Shown in pieces: positions 44,379-52,301 of a DNA stretch of 64,000 nucleotides; within the stretch, counting starts at the first letter, position 1; each line of letters opens with the position of its first letter. The notes below the pieces were generated by a model. The model made no database searches, was not told the DNA's origin, and was given only the letters and a program-made list of their open reading frames with translations. Source of the DNA: Pseudomonas sp. IAC-BECa141. Lineage in GTDB: Bacteria; Pseudomonadota; Gammaproteobacteria; Pseudomonadales; Pseudomonadaceae. Both the position numbers and the translations under genes were made by a program. Location of the stretch: NCBI RefSeq assembly GCF_020544405.1, contig NZ_CP065410.1, forward strand, positions 496,001-560,000, in the 5' to 3' direction.

Positions 44379-45829
44379 TGCAGCTGTCGGACTTGAAAAA
44401 CGCCGGGCGCACGCCGAGCCTGCCGCTGACGGTGTCGCTGGCCGATGCGGCGGGCGCTGCCGATTTGCAATTGCTCAGTCTGCTGCGGGTGTTGCCGGGT
44501 CAGCGTTATGTGGGTGCCGGTGTGTGGCGCGGGCGTCCGGTGCTGGCCAAGTTGCTGGTCGGCAATAAGGCTGCGCGGCACTTTCAGCGTGAACTGGAAG
44601 GTGTGAAACTGCTCGCCGCTCAGGGCATGACCACGCCGTTGCTGCTGGCCGATGGGCTGAAGGACGGTGAGGGCGGCTGGCTGCTGTTCGAGTTCCTCGA
44701 AGGCGCCGAAAGCCTGGGCGATGCCTGGAACAAGGTCGAATCCTTGCCGGTGCTGGCCGACGAGCAATCGGCGGTGCTGGCCGAGGCCCTGGGCGCCATC
44801 GGTCAGTTGCACGGCAAAGGCCTGTGGCAGGAAGACCTGCACCTGGACAATCTGTTGCGCCATGGCGGCCAGCTGTATCTGATCGATGGTGCCGGCATCT
44901 GTGTGGAAACCGCCGGCCAGCCGTTGTCCCGGCAGAAAGTGCTGGAAAATCTCGGGGTGTTCTTCGCTCAGTTGCCCAAGTCGCTTGAGCCGTTCACCGA
45001 AGAATTGCTGGTGTATTACCTGTTGAGCAACAGCGAACACGCGCTGCCGCTGGAAGCCCTGCAAAAGCAGATCGACAAGGTGCGCGCCTGGCGCTTGAAG
45101 GATTACCTGATCAAGGTCGGTCGTGAATGCACGCTGTTCAGCGTCAAGCGTGGTGCATTTGGTCTGCGGTCGATTCGCCGCGAGGAAGAGCCCGCGATGC
45201 TGCCGGTGCTGGAGCAGGCCGATGCCCTGCTCGATCAGGGCCATCTTTACAAGACCGGTGGCGCGGCCAGTGTCGGCAAGGTCGAGGTTGCCGGGCGTAC
45301 GCTGGTGATCAAGCGTTACAACATCAAGAATTTTGCCCATTGGCTCAAGCGCTTCTGGCGTCCGAGCCGCGCCTGGCATTCCTGGCGCGAAGGCAATCGC
45401 CTGGCATTCCTCGGCATCGCCACGCCCAAACCGCTGGCGGTGCTGGAAACCCGGTTTTTCTGGTTGCGCAGCAAGGCGTATCTGATCACCGAATACCTGG
45501 CCGGGCCGGACATCATCGAGCGCTTTGCGCCGTACGTCGAAAGCGGCGAGGCGCCGGAAGCCGAGTTGCAGGCGCTGGATCAGTTGTTTGCGCGGTTGAT
45601 TGCCGAGCGCATCAGCCATGGCGACTTCAAGGGACACAACCTGTTCTGGCAGGAAGATCGCTGGGCGCTGATCGATCTGGATTCGATGTGCCAGCACGGC
45701 TCGGCGGGCAGCTTTGCTCCGGCCTATGCCCGGGATCGCGCGCGCTTCATGCGCAACTGGCCCGAGAGCAGTGCGTTGTATCGGGTGATTGATCAGCGTT
45801 TGCCCAAGGATGCATTGGACGCTGCGTGA
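44375..45829 (+). CDS. Double kinase-domain LPS biosynthesis protein (PA5006 type)
   Basis: A 484-residue protein with two kinase-like domains in tandem. Domain 1 (about 10-240) has VLAKLLVGNKAARHF and the loop LWQEDLHLDNLLRHG with LIDGAGI; domain 2 (about 255-484) has LVIKRYNIKNFAHWLK and the loop RISHGDFKGHNLFW with LIDLDSM, a complete HxDxxxxN. Domain 1 has Glu-Asp in place of His-x-Asp. Last of the five-gene coupled run starting at waaC (waaC-waaG-waaP-kinase-kinase-kinase). Substrate unknown, presumably core heptose or another core sugar. Confidence 0.85.
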   Translation: MMQLSDLKNAGRTPSLPLTVSLADAAGAADLQLLSLLRVLPGQRYVGAGVWRGRPVLAKLLVGNKAARHFQRELEGVKLLAAQGMTTPLLLADGLKDGEGGWLLFEFLEGAESLGDAWNKVESLPVLADEQSAVLAEALGAIGQLHGKGLWQEDLHLDNLLRHGGQLYLIDGAGICVETAGQPLSRQKVLENLGVFFAQLPKSLEPFTEELLVYYLLSNSEHALPLEALQKQIDKVRAWRLKDYLIKVGRECTLFSVKRGAFGLRSIRREEEPAMLPVLEQADALLDQGHLYKTGGAASVGKVEVAGRTLVIKRYNIKNFAHWLKRFWRPSRAWHSWREGNRLAFLGIATPKPLAVLETRFFWLRSKAYLITEYLAGPDIIERFAPYVESGEAPEAELQALDQLFARLIAERISHGDFKGHNLFWQEDRWALIDLDSMCQHGSAGSFAPAYARDRARFMRNWPESSALYRVIDQRLPKDALDAA

Positions 45830-45988
45830 TTGTTTTCGCCTGAGCATAAGACATTTCTGTAATAAAAATCTGGCGAGGTTCGTGGTGACAAATCCTTGTG
45901 ATTTCTCCTACAGCCTTGCCAGAACCCATGAACTACCCCTCGCAAAACCCCGGTGCTAGTTTGTCCCGACGTACCCGGAGGGCAAATC

Positions 45989-46324
45989 TTGACCATCGAA
46001 ACCTCTATCGCTATCGGGGCATTTTCCCTGGCGCTGTCCGGCTGTGGCACCGCCGTTACGGTGTTGCGGGGCGACGAAGCCGCCACGCGCTGTCTGCGCA
46101 AACAGAAAACTTACTGTCAGTTAATTCCGCGCATCTACAGTGAACTCGCCCATGATTTCTGTCTGCTGCACGCGCCGCCCGATCCTACCGGCATTCTGGT
46201 GCCGGTCTTCCTGCTTGACCTGACTCTGTCCGGCGTCTTCGACACGGCTTGCCTGCCGTATACGATCTATCGCCAGGCGGTGGACGGGAATGTCGGTGTT
46301 TATTGGCGATCAGGCCGTGGGTAA
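45989..46324 (+). CDS. YceK/YidQ family lipoprotein
   Basis: A 111-residue predicted outer-membrane or periplasmic lipoprotein. It starts with TTG at 45989, seven bases after GGAGGG, and the product begins with a lipoprotein signal (TIETSIAIGAFSLALSGCG; lipobox LSGC, Cys18). The mature part has the YceK pattern (PRIYSELAHDFCLLH, LDLTLSGVFDTACLPYTIYRQ). Not part of the conserved P. aeruginosa core cluster at this position, so it appears inserted with the next gene. Function unknown. Confidence 0.8.
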   Translation: MTIETSIAIGAFSLALSGCGTAVTVLRGDEAATRCLRKQKTYCQLIPRIYSELAHDFCLLHAPPDPTGILVPVFLLDLTLSGVFDTACLPYTIYRQAVDGNVGVYWRSGRG

Positions 46325-46329
46325 TCACG

Positions 46330-47121
46330 TTGTCCCCAATCAGTGAATACAGCGATATCATCGTTTATGTCGATGAGAGCGGTGATCACGGAATGCAGAC
46401 ACTGGATCCCAACTATCCAGTCTTCGTGCTCGCGTTTTGTGCCTTTCATAAAAGGCATTACTGCGAGAAAGTCATTCCTGCTCTACAGAAATTCAAGTTT
46501 GCACATATGGGGCACGATCTGATCGGTCTGCATGAACTCGAAATTCGTAAAGAAAAAGGATCGTTTTCTGGTCTCTTCATGTCCAGAGATCACAAAAATG
46601 CTTTTCTTGAGGAGCTGACTTGCATCATTGAAGCCAGCAACTTTGTTTTGATCAGTTGCGTCGTAGACAAGGCTTCCCTCCGCGAAAAACAAGGCACGGG
46701 ACACAATCCTTATCACCTTGCTCTCGGCTTTTGTCTGGAAACGCTCTACGAGTTTTTGCAAGAGAAGAATCAGCAGGGGGCGCTGACGCATGTGATTTTC
46801 GAGCGTCGAGGAAAGCGAGAGGATAACGAGCTTGAGTTGGAGTTTCGCAGGATGTGTGGCGGGGCGAATCGATGGGGTATTCAACTGCCGTTAGACATCG
46901 TTTTTGCAACCAAACAGGTGAACTCCACCGGCCTGCAGCTAGCCGATCTTGTTGCGAGGCCCATTGGCATGAGCTTTTTGAGGGCGGGTCAGGGAAACCG
47001 TGCTTTTGACGTGCTTAAGCGCAAGTTCTATTGCAGCGGGGGGCGGAGCAAAGTTGGAGAGGGTTTCGAGAATTGGGGTTTGAAGCTTTTCCCATCCCCA
47101 GAAAGCGAAAAGCCCCGATGA
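46330..47121 (+). CDS. DUF3800 domain-containing protein
   Basis: A 263-residue soluble protein with the DUF3800 signature: IIVYVDESGDHG at the N-terminus (acidic D-E pair), HELEIRKEKG in the middle, and QLADLVARPIG near the end, which places conserved acidic residues as in an RNase H-like fold. The start is uncertain; TTG at 46330, five bases after the lipoprotein stop, keeps the first motif and no ATG does so without overlapping the upstream gene. Base composition looks AT-richer than the LPS genes. DUF3800 proteins are often found beside mobile and defence genes; here it sits alone in an LPS cluster. Confidence 0.8.
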   Translation: MSPISEYSDIIVYVDESGDHGMQTLDPNYPVFVLAFCAFHKRHYCEKVIPALQKFKFAHMGHDLIGLHELEIRKEKGSFSGLFMSRDHKNAFLEELTCIIEASNFVLISCVVDKASLREKQGTGHNPYHLALGFCLETLYEFLQEKNQQGALTHVIFERRGKREDNELELEFRRMCGGANRWGIQLPLDIVFATKQVNSTGLQLADLVARPIGMSFLRAGQGNRAFDVLKRKFYCSGGRSKVGEGFENWGLKLFPSPESEKPR

Positions 47122-47346
47122 TCTCACCGAGGCATTAGCGCCGACCGGGATCTCCCAGTCCATTTGTGCTGGAGTCTATGTCGACGCTGCTTGAGTGTCA
47201 ACGCACCGGCCGGCCAGTTCCGCTAGAGGTTTGTCGGCGCTTTTAAGCTATAATCCCGCCCTTTAGCTGTCTCTCGCCCGGTGCGGGGGCACATCATTTT
47301 TCAAGGCGCATCGCGCCTGAATGCAGACTAAAGAGGCTAGACCCCT
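47122..47346 (+). promoter_or_regulatory. Promoter and leader of the carbamoyltransferase gene
   Basis: A perfect -10, TATAAT at 47249-47254, is followed by a GC-rich discriminator (CCCGCC). No good -35 is seen at 16-18 bp. The leader to the GTG start at 47347 is about 90 nt and contains a short hairpin GGCGC-ATC-GCGCC (about 47304-47316). Confidence 0.5.
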
Positions 47347-49101
47347 GTGGCATTGACGATTCTTGGCCTGTCCGGCGCCCTTAGCCATGATCCTTCAGCA
47401 GCCTTGTACATCGACGGCAAGCTGGTCGCGGCGGCTGAGGAAGAGCGCTTCGTACGCGATAAACATGCAAAGAACCGCATGCCCTACGAATCGGCGAAGT
47501 TCTGCCTGGAGCAGGCTGGCATCAAGCCGTCCGACGTTGACGTGGTCGCGATTCCGTTCGCCCCGATCAGCATTTTCGGCAAGGCTCGCTGGCAATACGC
47601 CAAACGTTACTGGTACGCCCCGGATCGCGCGCTCGACGCGATCCTGATGGGCAACCGTCGCTACAAGCGCTATCGCAACAAGATCGTCTGGTGCCTGGAG
47701 CAACTGGGCTTCGATCCGAAGAAAATCAAGATCGAACCGGTGGAACACCACCTGGCCCACGCTTCCAGCGCCTACCACTGCTCGGGTTTCAAAGAGAAAA
47801 CCGCGATCCTCGGCATCGACGGCAAGGGCGAGTACGCCACGACCTTCTTCGGTTATGGCGAAAACGGCAAGATCCACAAGATCAAGGAATTCTTCGATCC
47901 GGACTCCCTTGGCGGCCTGTATGGCGCGATCACCGAGTTCCTCGGGTTCGACATGCTCGACGGTGAGTTCAAGGTCATGGGCATGGCGCCATACGGCGAC
48001 GCCAGCAAATACGATTTCTCGCGTCTGGCCTCGTTCGAGAACGGCGAGCTGGTGATCAACACTGACTACGCCAACGTGATCGGCCTGCGTCGCTATAAAG
48101 AGAAGGGCAAGGGTTACTATTTCTCGCCGAAGCTGATCGAGTGGCTGGGTCCGAAGCGCGAGGGCGACATCGCCGACGAGCCGTACATCCACTACGCCGC
48201 CAGCATTCAGGCGCTGTTCGAAAAAATCGCGCTGCAGATGATCGACTACTATCTGGGCGACGTGCTCAAGGAAACCGGCAAGCTGGCCTACGCCGGTGGC
48301 TGTGCGTTGAACGTCAAGCTCAACCAGAAAATCATCGCCCGTGACGACGTCAAGGAGCTGTTCGTGCAGCCTGCTTCCGGCGATGCCGGCACTGCAGTCG
48401 GCGCAGCAGCCTATGTGTCGAACGCCCGTGGCGTGCCGGTCGAGAAGATGGAACACGTCTACCTCGGCCCGTCGTACAGCAACGAAGACGTGATCGCCGC
48501 GTGCGCCCGTCACGAGAACAAGCCGACCTGGCGCAAGCTCGACAACATGCCGGAGCAGATTGCCAAAATCATGGTCGATGGCAACCCGGTGGCCTGGTTC
48601 CAGGGCCGCATGGAATTCGGTCCGCGTGCACTGGGTGGTCGTTCGATCATCGGTTGCCCGAGCGTGGCTGGCGTGGCTGATCGCATCAACCACCAGATCA
48701 AGTTCCGCGAGCGCTGGAGGCCTTTCTGCCCGTCGATGCTCGACACCGTTGCGCCACAGATGATCAAGATCGATCACCCGGCGCCGTTCATGACCTTCAC
48801 CTTCGAAGTGGCGGAAGAGTGGAAGACCCGAGTGCCGGAAGTCGTCCACGAAGACGGTACGTCCCGGGCCCAGGTGCTCAAGCGCGAATACAACCCGCGC
48901 TACTACGACATGATGAAGGCGCTGGAAGTGCTGACCGGCAACGGCGTGTCCCTGAACACCTCGCTCAACCGCCGTGGTGAACCGATGATCTGCTCGCCGA
49001 CCGATGCCCTGAACATGTTCTTCGGCTCGGATCTGCAGTACCTGATCATGGAAGATATTCTGGTCGTTAAAGAGGGTGTGAAGGGATACGGTCTTGACTG
49101 A
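47347..49101 (+). CDS. wapO: LPS core O-carbamoyltransferase (NodU/CmcH family; WapO/PA5005 type)
   Basis: Transfers a carbamoyl group from carbamoyl phosphate to a sugar hydroxyl; in P. aeruginosa the equivalent modifies heptose II of the core. 584 residues: the N-terminal carbamoyltransferase domain (about 1-350) has the ASKHA-fold motif LGIDGKGEYATTFFGYG and the His pair in EHHLAHASSAYH; the C-terminal YrdC-like/NodU domain (about 390-570) has FGPRALGGRSIIGCPS. The start is GTG at 47347. The stop overlaps the next TTG start. It has its own promoter, so modification may be regulated apart from waaFCGP. Confidence 0.9.
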   Translation: MALTILGLSGALSHDPSAALYIDGKLVAAAEEERFVRDKHAKNRMPYESAKFCLEQAGIKPSDVDVVAIPFAPISIFGKARWQYAKRYWYAPDRALDAILMGNRRYKRYRNKIVWCLEQLGFDPKKIKIEPVEHHLAHASSAYHCSGFKEKTAILGIDGKGEYATTFFGYGENGKIHKIKEFFDPDSLGGLYGAITEFLGFDMLDGEFKVMGMAPYGDASKYDFSRLASFENGELVINTDYANVIGLRRYKEKGKGYYFSPKLIEWLGPKREGDIADEPYIHYAASIQALFEKIALQMIDYYLGDVLKETGKLAYAGGCALNVKLNQKIIARDDVKELFVQPASGDAGTAVGAAAYVSNARGVPVEKMEHVYLGPSYSNEDVIAACARHENKPTWRKLDNMPEQIAKIMVDGNPVAWFQGRMEFGPRALGGRSIIGCPSVAGVADRINHQIKFRERWRPFCPSMLDTVAPQMIKIDHPAPFMTFTFEVAEEWKTRVPEVVHEDGTSRAQVLKREYNPRYYDMMKALEVLTGNGVSLNTSLNRRGEPMICSPTDALNMFFGSDLQYLIMEDILVVKEGVKGYGLD

Positions 49102-50002
49102 GACACTGATCAGCGTCGTTATTCCGGTTTACAACTACGCACGAACGCTGCCTCGTGCAGTGGAGTCGGTGTTGGCGCAGTTGGATGAGGCTGCGGCGGA
49201 TCTGTTGGTCATCGACGATGGGTCGACGGATGAGACGCCTGAGGTAGTGGAGAGGCTTCTGCTCGAGCATGGCGGGCGTTTTCGTGCGTTGCGCAAAAGC
49301 AATGGCGGGTTGTCTACCGTGCGCAATCGCGGGCTTGAGGAGACGAGCGGGCAATATCTGATTTTCCTCGACTCCGACGACGAAATGGCGCCCGGCGCGC
49401 TGGCTGCGCTTTCGGAGCATATTGCCAATAACCCTCAAACCATGATGGTCATTGGTGCCCATTGGTCGGTGTTTGCTGATGGCAGGCACAGCCTGCAGCC
49501 AGCCAAACCTCTGCCTTTAACCCCCCGGCAGCGATTACAGGGCTACCTGCTGGACAAGACCGTGTCGATTTCCAACGGGGCCTGCGCGATGCATCGCGAA
49601 GTGTTCGTTCCTGGCACGTATCCTGAGCATTTGCGCAACGTCGAGGATCTGCCAGTGTTTGCCCAAGTGCTGGCGCGTTTCCCGTGCAGCGTTCTGGACA
49701 AGCCTCTGGCCCTTATCTACAAGCACGCTGACAGCATGCGACATGATTTGCGTCAAAGCCTTGCCGCCGGTACAGAGCAGGTTGTGAGTGAAGTGTTCTC
49801 CAGTCGACGCATGCCTGAAGAGATGCTTGACCTGCGTCAGGCGTTTCTGGCGCAGCGCTGCCTGTCGTTGTTTCGTGATTGTTACTCTCACGGCGAATAC
49901 GCTCTGGCCAAAGGGTTCTATTTTCAGGCGTTGCGTGCAGACTGGCGCACGTTCTCGCGCTGGTCATACACTCGCAAGGCTTTGCGGTTGCTGTTTCGGT
50001 AA
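49094..50002 (+). CDS. Glycosyltransferase family 2 protein
   Basis: GT-A transferase of 302 residues. The donor-binding N-terminus ISVVIPVYNYARTLPRAVES and the DxD in YLIFLDSDDEMAP (about 92-104) are clear; LSTVRNRGL is also typical. The C-terminus is amphipathic (RTFSRWSYTRKALRLLFR) and may dock to the membrane. It starts at TTG 49094, overlapping the carbamoyltransferase stop by eight bases. Probably adds an outer-core sugar. P. aeruginosa has a different-looking transferase (WapH) in this slot as I recall, so I give no symbol. Confidence 0.88.
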   Translation: MTETLISVVIPVYNYARTLPRAVESVLAQLDEAAADLLVIDDGSTDETPEVVERLLLEHGGRFRALRKSNGGLSTVRNRGLEETSGQYLIFLDSDDEMAPGALAALSEHIANNPQTMMVIGAHWSVFADGRHSLQPAKPLPLTPRQRLQGYLLDKTVSISNGACAMHREVFVPGTYPEHLRNVEDLPVFAQVLARFPCSVLDKPLALIYKHADSMRHDLRQSLAAGTEQVVSEVFSSRRMPEEMLDLRQAFLAQRCLSLFRDCYSHGEYALAKGFYFQALRADWRTFSRWSYTRKALRLLFR

Positions 50003-50057
50003 ATGGTTCGCGGTGAACAGGCGCGTACCTGGTAACGAGTGTCGATGAGGTGGCTGG

Positions 50058-51518
50058 GTGAAAGGTACGGGCAGTAAAGTGGGAACTCGAGTATCCAGAA
50101 TCATCGACGAATACCCAGTTTGGCTGGCATTTTGGGGCAGTGTTCTGCTCTCGTTGATCGCAGTCATGGGTACTGCAACCGTCGGGCGTGATGCGGCGCT
50201 GTACATCGATATTGCGCAGCAAGTCACCGAGCATGGGCCCAATGTGGCGTGGGCAGCGTTCGATTGGCCCTGGTTTTCCTTACTTCTGGCAGGCACCCAT
50301 GCCGTCCTGCATCTGCCACTGGAGCTGAGTGCCTATCTCTGGTGCGGACTGTTTTTTGCCGGCACCAGCGCGTTGATGGTTGATTGCATCCGCCAGCGTA
50401 CCCCCCACATCACTCGCTGGGCTTGTCTGGTGGTGCTGGCAATGCCTGCGGTCAATGCCTTTCGTAACGACATCATTCGTGAGTGCGGTTTCTGGTTTTT
50501 TTGCACGCTTGCGCTGTGGCTCGCGTTTCGCTGGCAGACGCGAGGCGGCTGGTTGCGTGCTGCTCTCATTCATCTGGCGATTGTCGCGGCGGCGTTGTTT
50601 CGCCTGGAGGCGTTACTGATGGTGGTGGCATTGGGATTGTGGCAACTGCCCAATCTCTGGTCTTCGACTCGGCGCCTGCAATTCTTCCAGTTTTCACTGT
50701 TGCCGATCCTGGGTCTGCTGGTGATCTCGGTGTCCGGCGTGCTTCTGTCTGCCCGCGTGATGCTCTATCTGGACATGATTGAACCTCGTGGCGTGCTGTC
50801 GTCGTTTCAGATGCTATGCGACCAGTTCGCCAATTCACTCATCAACAAGTACTCCCAGGACGAAGCCGGGCGGATCATTTTCTTCGGCATCCTGGCGACC
50901 ATGGCCATCACTTTCGTGAAGTTGATGGGGCCTTTTGCTGTGCCGTTCATATTGCGTCGCAACTGGGTGGTGCTGGGCATTTACTGGCGCGACTACCGTC
51001 CCTTCGCCTGGGCGGCGCTGTGTTACCTGCTTGTTCTGGTGCTGTTTTTCATCAAGCAGCAGTTCATGAATACACGCTACCTGAGCTTCCTGAATCTTCT
51101 GTTTGTGCCGGTGCTGGCGATGGGGCTGGCGGCGTTTGTCCGCGAGTTTCCGCGATGGGGCAAGGGGCTGGTGATCGTAGGGTTGCTGGTGATGCTGGCC
51201 AACGTCATTTCCACTGGGGCCGGCAAAACCCACTATGTCGAGGCGGGACGCTGGATGTCCTCCCACGTCGAGCCGGGTGCGCCGACTTACTTCGAGGATG
51301 GGCGGATCAGCTACTACGCCGGTCGCGGCTATGTAATGCCTGTTCTGACTCAGGAAGAAGCCATGTCGGCAGCTCATGCCAGTGACTTTCGTTATTTCGT
51401 CATTGAAGCAAAGGGTGACGAACCATGGCTGAACGAGTGGCTGGCGGCGCACAAGCTGCGCGTCATCGAGCATTTCGCCAATCGCAAAGGTGCCACGGTG
51501 GTGGTCATCGGCCGCTAA
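50058..51518 (+). CDS. Polytopic GT-C-type membrane glycosyltransferase (putative)
   Basis: A 486-residue inner-membrane protein with about 10-12 hydrophobic helices between residues 20 and 390, then a soluble periplasmic domain (about 395-486). The first extracytoplasmic loop has VGRDAALYIDIAQQ, an acidic motif placed as in PMT/ArnT-like (GT39/GT83) enzymes that use polyprenyl-linked sugars. No Wzy_C ligase motif was noticed, so it is probably not WaaL. The start GTG at 50058 has GAGG eight bases upstream. It converges tail to tail with the next gene (3-bp gap). Confidence 0.7.
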   Translation: MKGTGSKVGTRVSRIIDEYPVWLAFWGSVLLSLIAVMGTATVGRDAALYIDIAQQVTEHGPNVAWAAFDWPWFSLLLAGTHAVLHLPLELSAYLWCGLFFAGTSALMVDCIRQRTPHITRWACLVVLAMPAVNAFRNDIIRECGFWFFCTLALWLAFRWQTRGGWLRAALIHLAIVAAALFRLEALLMVVALGLWQLPNLWSSTRRLQFFQFSLLPILGLLVISVSGVLLSARVMLYLDMIEPRGVLSSFQMLCDQFANSLINKYSQDEAGRIIFFGILATMAITFVKLMGPFAVPFILRRNWVVLGIYWRDYRPFAWAALCYLLVLVLFFIKQQFMNTRYLSFLNLLFVPVLAMGLAAFVREFPRWGKGLVIVGLLVMLANVISTGAGKTHYVEAGRWMSSHVEPGAPTYFEDGRISYYAGRGYVMPVLTQEEAMSAAHASDFRYFVIEAKGDEPWLNEWLAAHKLRVIEHFANRKGATVVVIGR

Positions 51519-51521
51519 GGC

Positions 51522-52175
51522 TCAACCCAGCAGCGGGCGCAGGCGCGAGATCAGAGGTGCCTGCCGGTTGCTCGGCAGGGCCTGCCGGTAACCCTCGATA
51601 AACGTATCGCCGGCGTCTTCCCCCAGCAACCATTGCCGGTCTTCCTTGTAACGCAGCAAGTGGGCGAAGTTGCGCAGGCGTTTGCTGTCGCTGAGTGCGC
51701 GCTTCTGGCAGCGCAGGTCGGCGATATCGATCAGGCCCAATTGGTTGTCCGGGGTCAGCACGACGTTGCCGAAGTGCAGCGATCGGAAGTACACACCTTT
51801 CTCGTGCAATTGCGCGAAATACGCGCCCAGTTGAAATCTAAGTGTGTCCGTCCCTTCGCTGGAGCCTTGCAGCTGGCGCACGGTCTTGCCCGCCAGTGGA
51901 CTGTAATAAACGCAGTCGCGCTCGATACTCGGGATGCGGTATACAGCGATGACTTTTGGGCAAAGAACGCCGCGCTGTTCCAGTGCTCTGGTGTTGTCGG
52001 CAAAGCGTTGTGCGTACGGATAGAACAGTGCCGAACTGAGCAGGCGTTTGCGACGGAACAGCTTGAGCATGCATCCATCGGCCAATCGAAGCACCTTGTC
52101 ACCGGAGCCGTCGGCTTCCAGTACGTGTGCACCGGCGCGCAGTGCCTCGTAGGTGCTGTGATCAATCGATTGCAT
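51522..52175 (-). CDS. Kinase-like LPS/toluene-tolerance protein (PA4998 type)
   Basis: A 217-residue kinase-fold protein of the type annotated as toluene tolerance protein in Pseudomonas. The ATP-site Lys lies in CMLKLFRRKRL; the catalytic loop reads VYFRSLHFGNVVL, where the usual HxD is replaced by FRS, and DFG by DIA (LIDIADL). So activity is uncertain. The start ATG (complement at 52173-52175) follows GGGGAG; two ATGs 15-18 bases upstream are alternatives. It is the only leftward gene within the LPS block, divergent from msbA. Confidence 0.78.
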   Translation of the reverse strand: MQSIDHSTYEALRAGAHVLEADGSGDKVLRLADGCMLKLFRRKRLLSSALFYPYAQRFADNTRALEQRGVLCPKVIAVYRIPSIERDCVYYSPLAGKTVRQLQGSSEGTDTLRFQLGAYFAQLHEKGVYFRSLHFGNVVLTPDNQLGLIDIADLRCQKRALSDSKRLRNFAHLLRYKEDRQWLLGEDAGDTFIEGYRQALPSNRQAPLISRLRPLLG

Positions 52176-52193
52176 TATCGGGCTCCCCATCAT

Positions 52194-52301
52194 TAGCGGC
52201 GTATCTTAACCGACTTGATCAAGGGCTGGCTTGAAGTCATGTTTATCGGGGTAAAAATGCGTGTGATATCATCCCCGCCTCACTGAATTGTGCGGATCAC
52301 C
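52194..52301 (+). promoter_or_regulatory. msbA promoter region
   Basis: GATATCAT at 52265-52272 (TATCAT as -10) followed by the GC-rich discriminator CCCCGCC, 23 bp before the msbA ATG. A -35 is not obvious. The discriminator resembles those upstream of the carbamoyltransferase and hldE genes. Confidence 0.45.
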
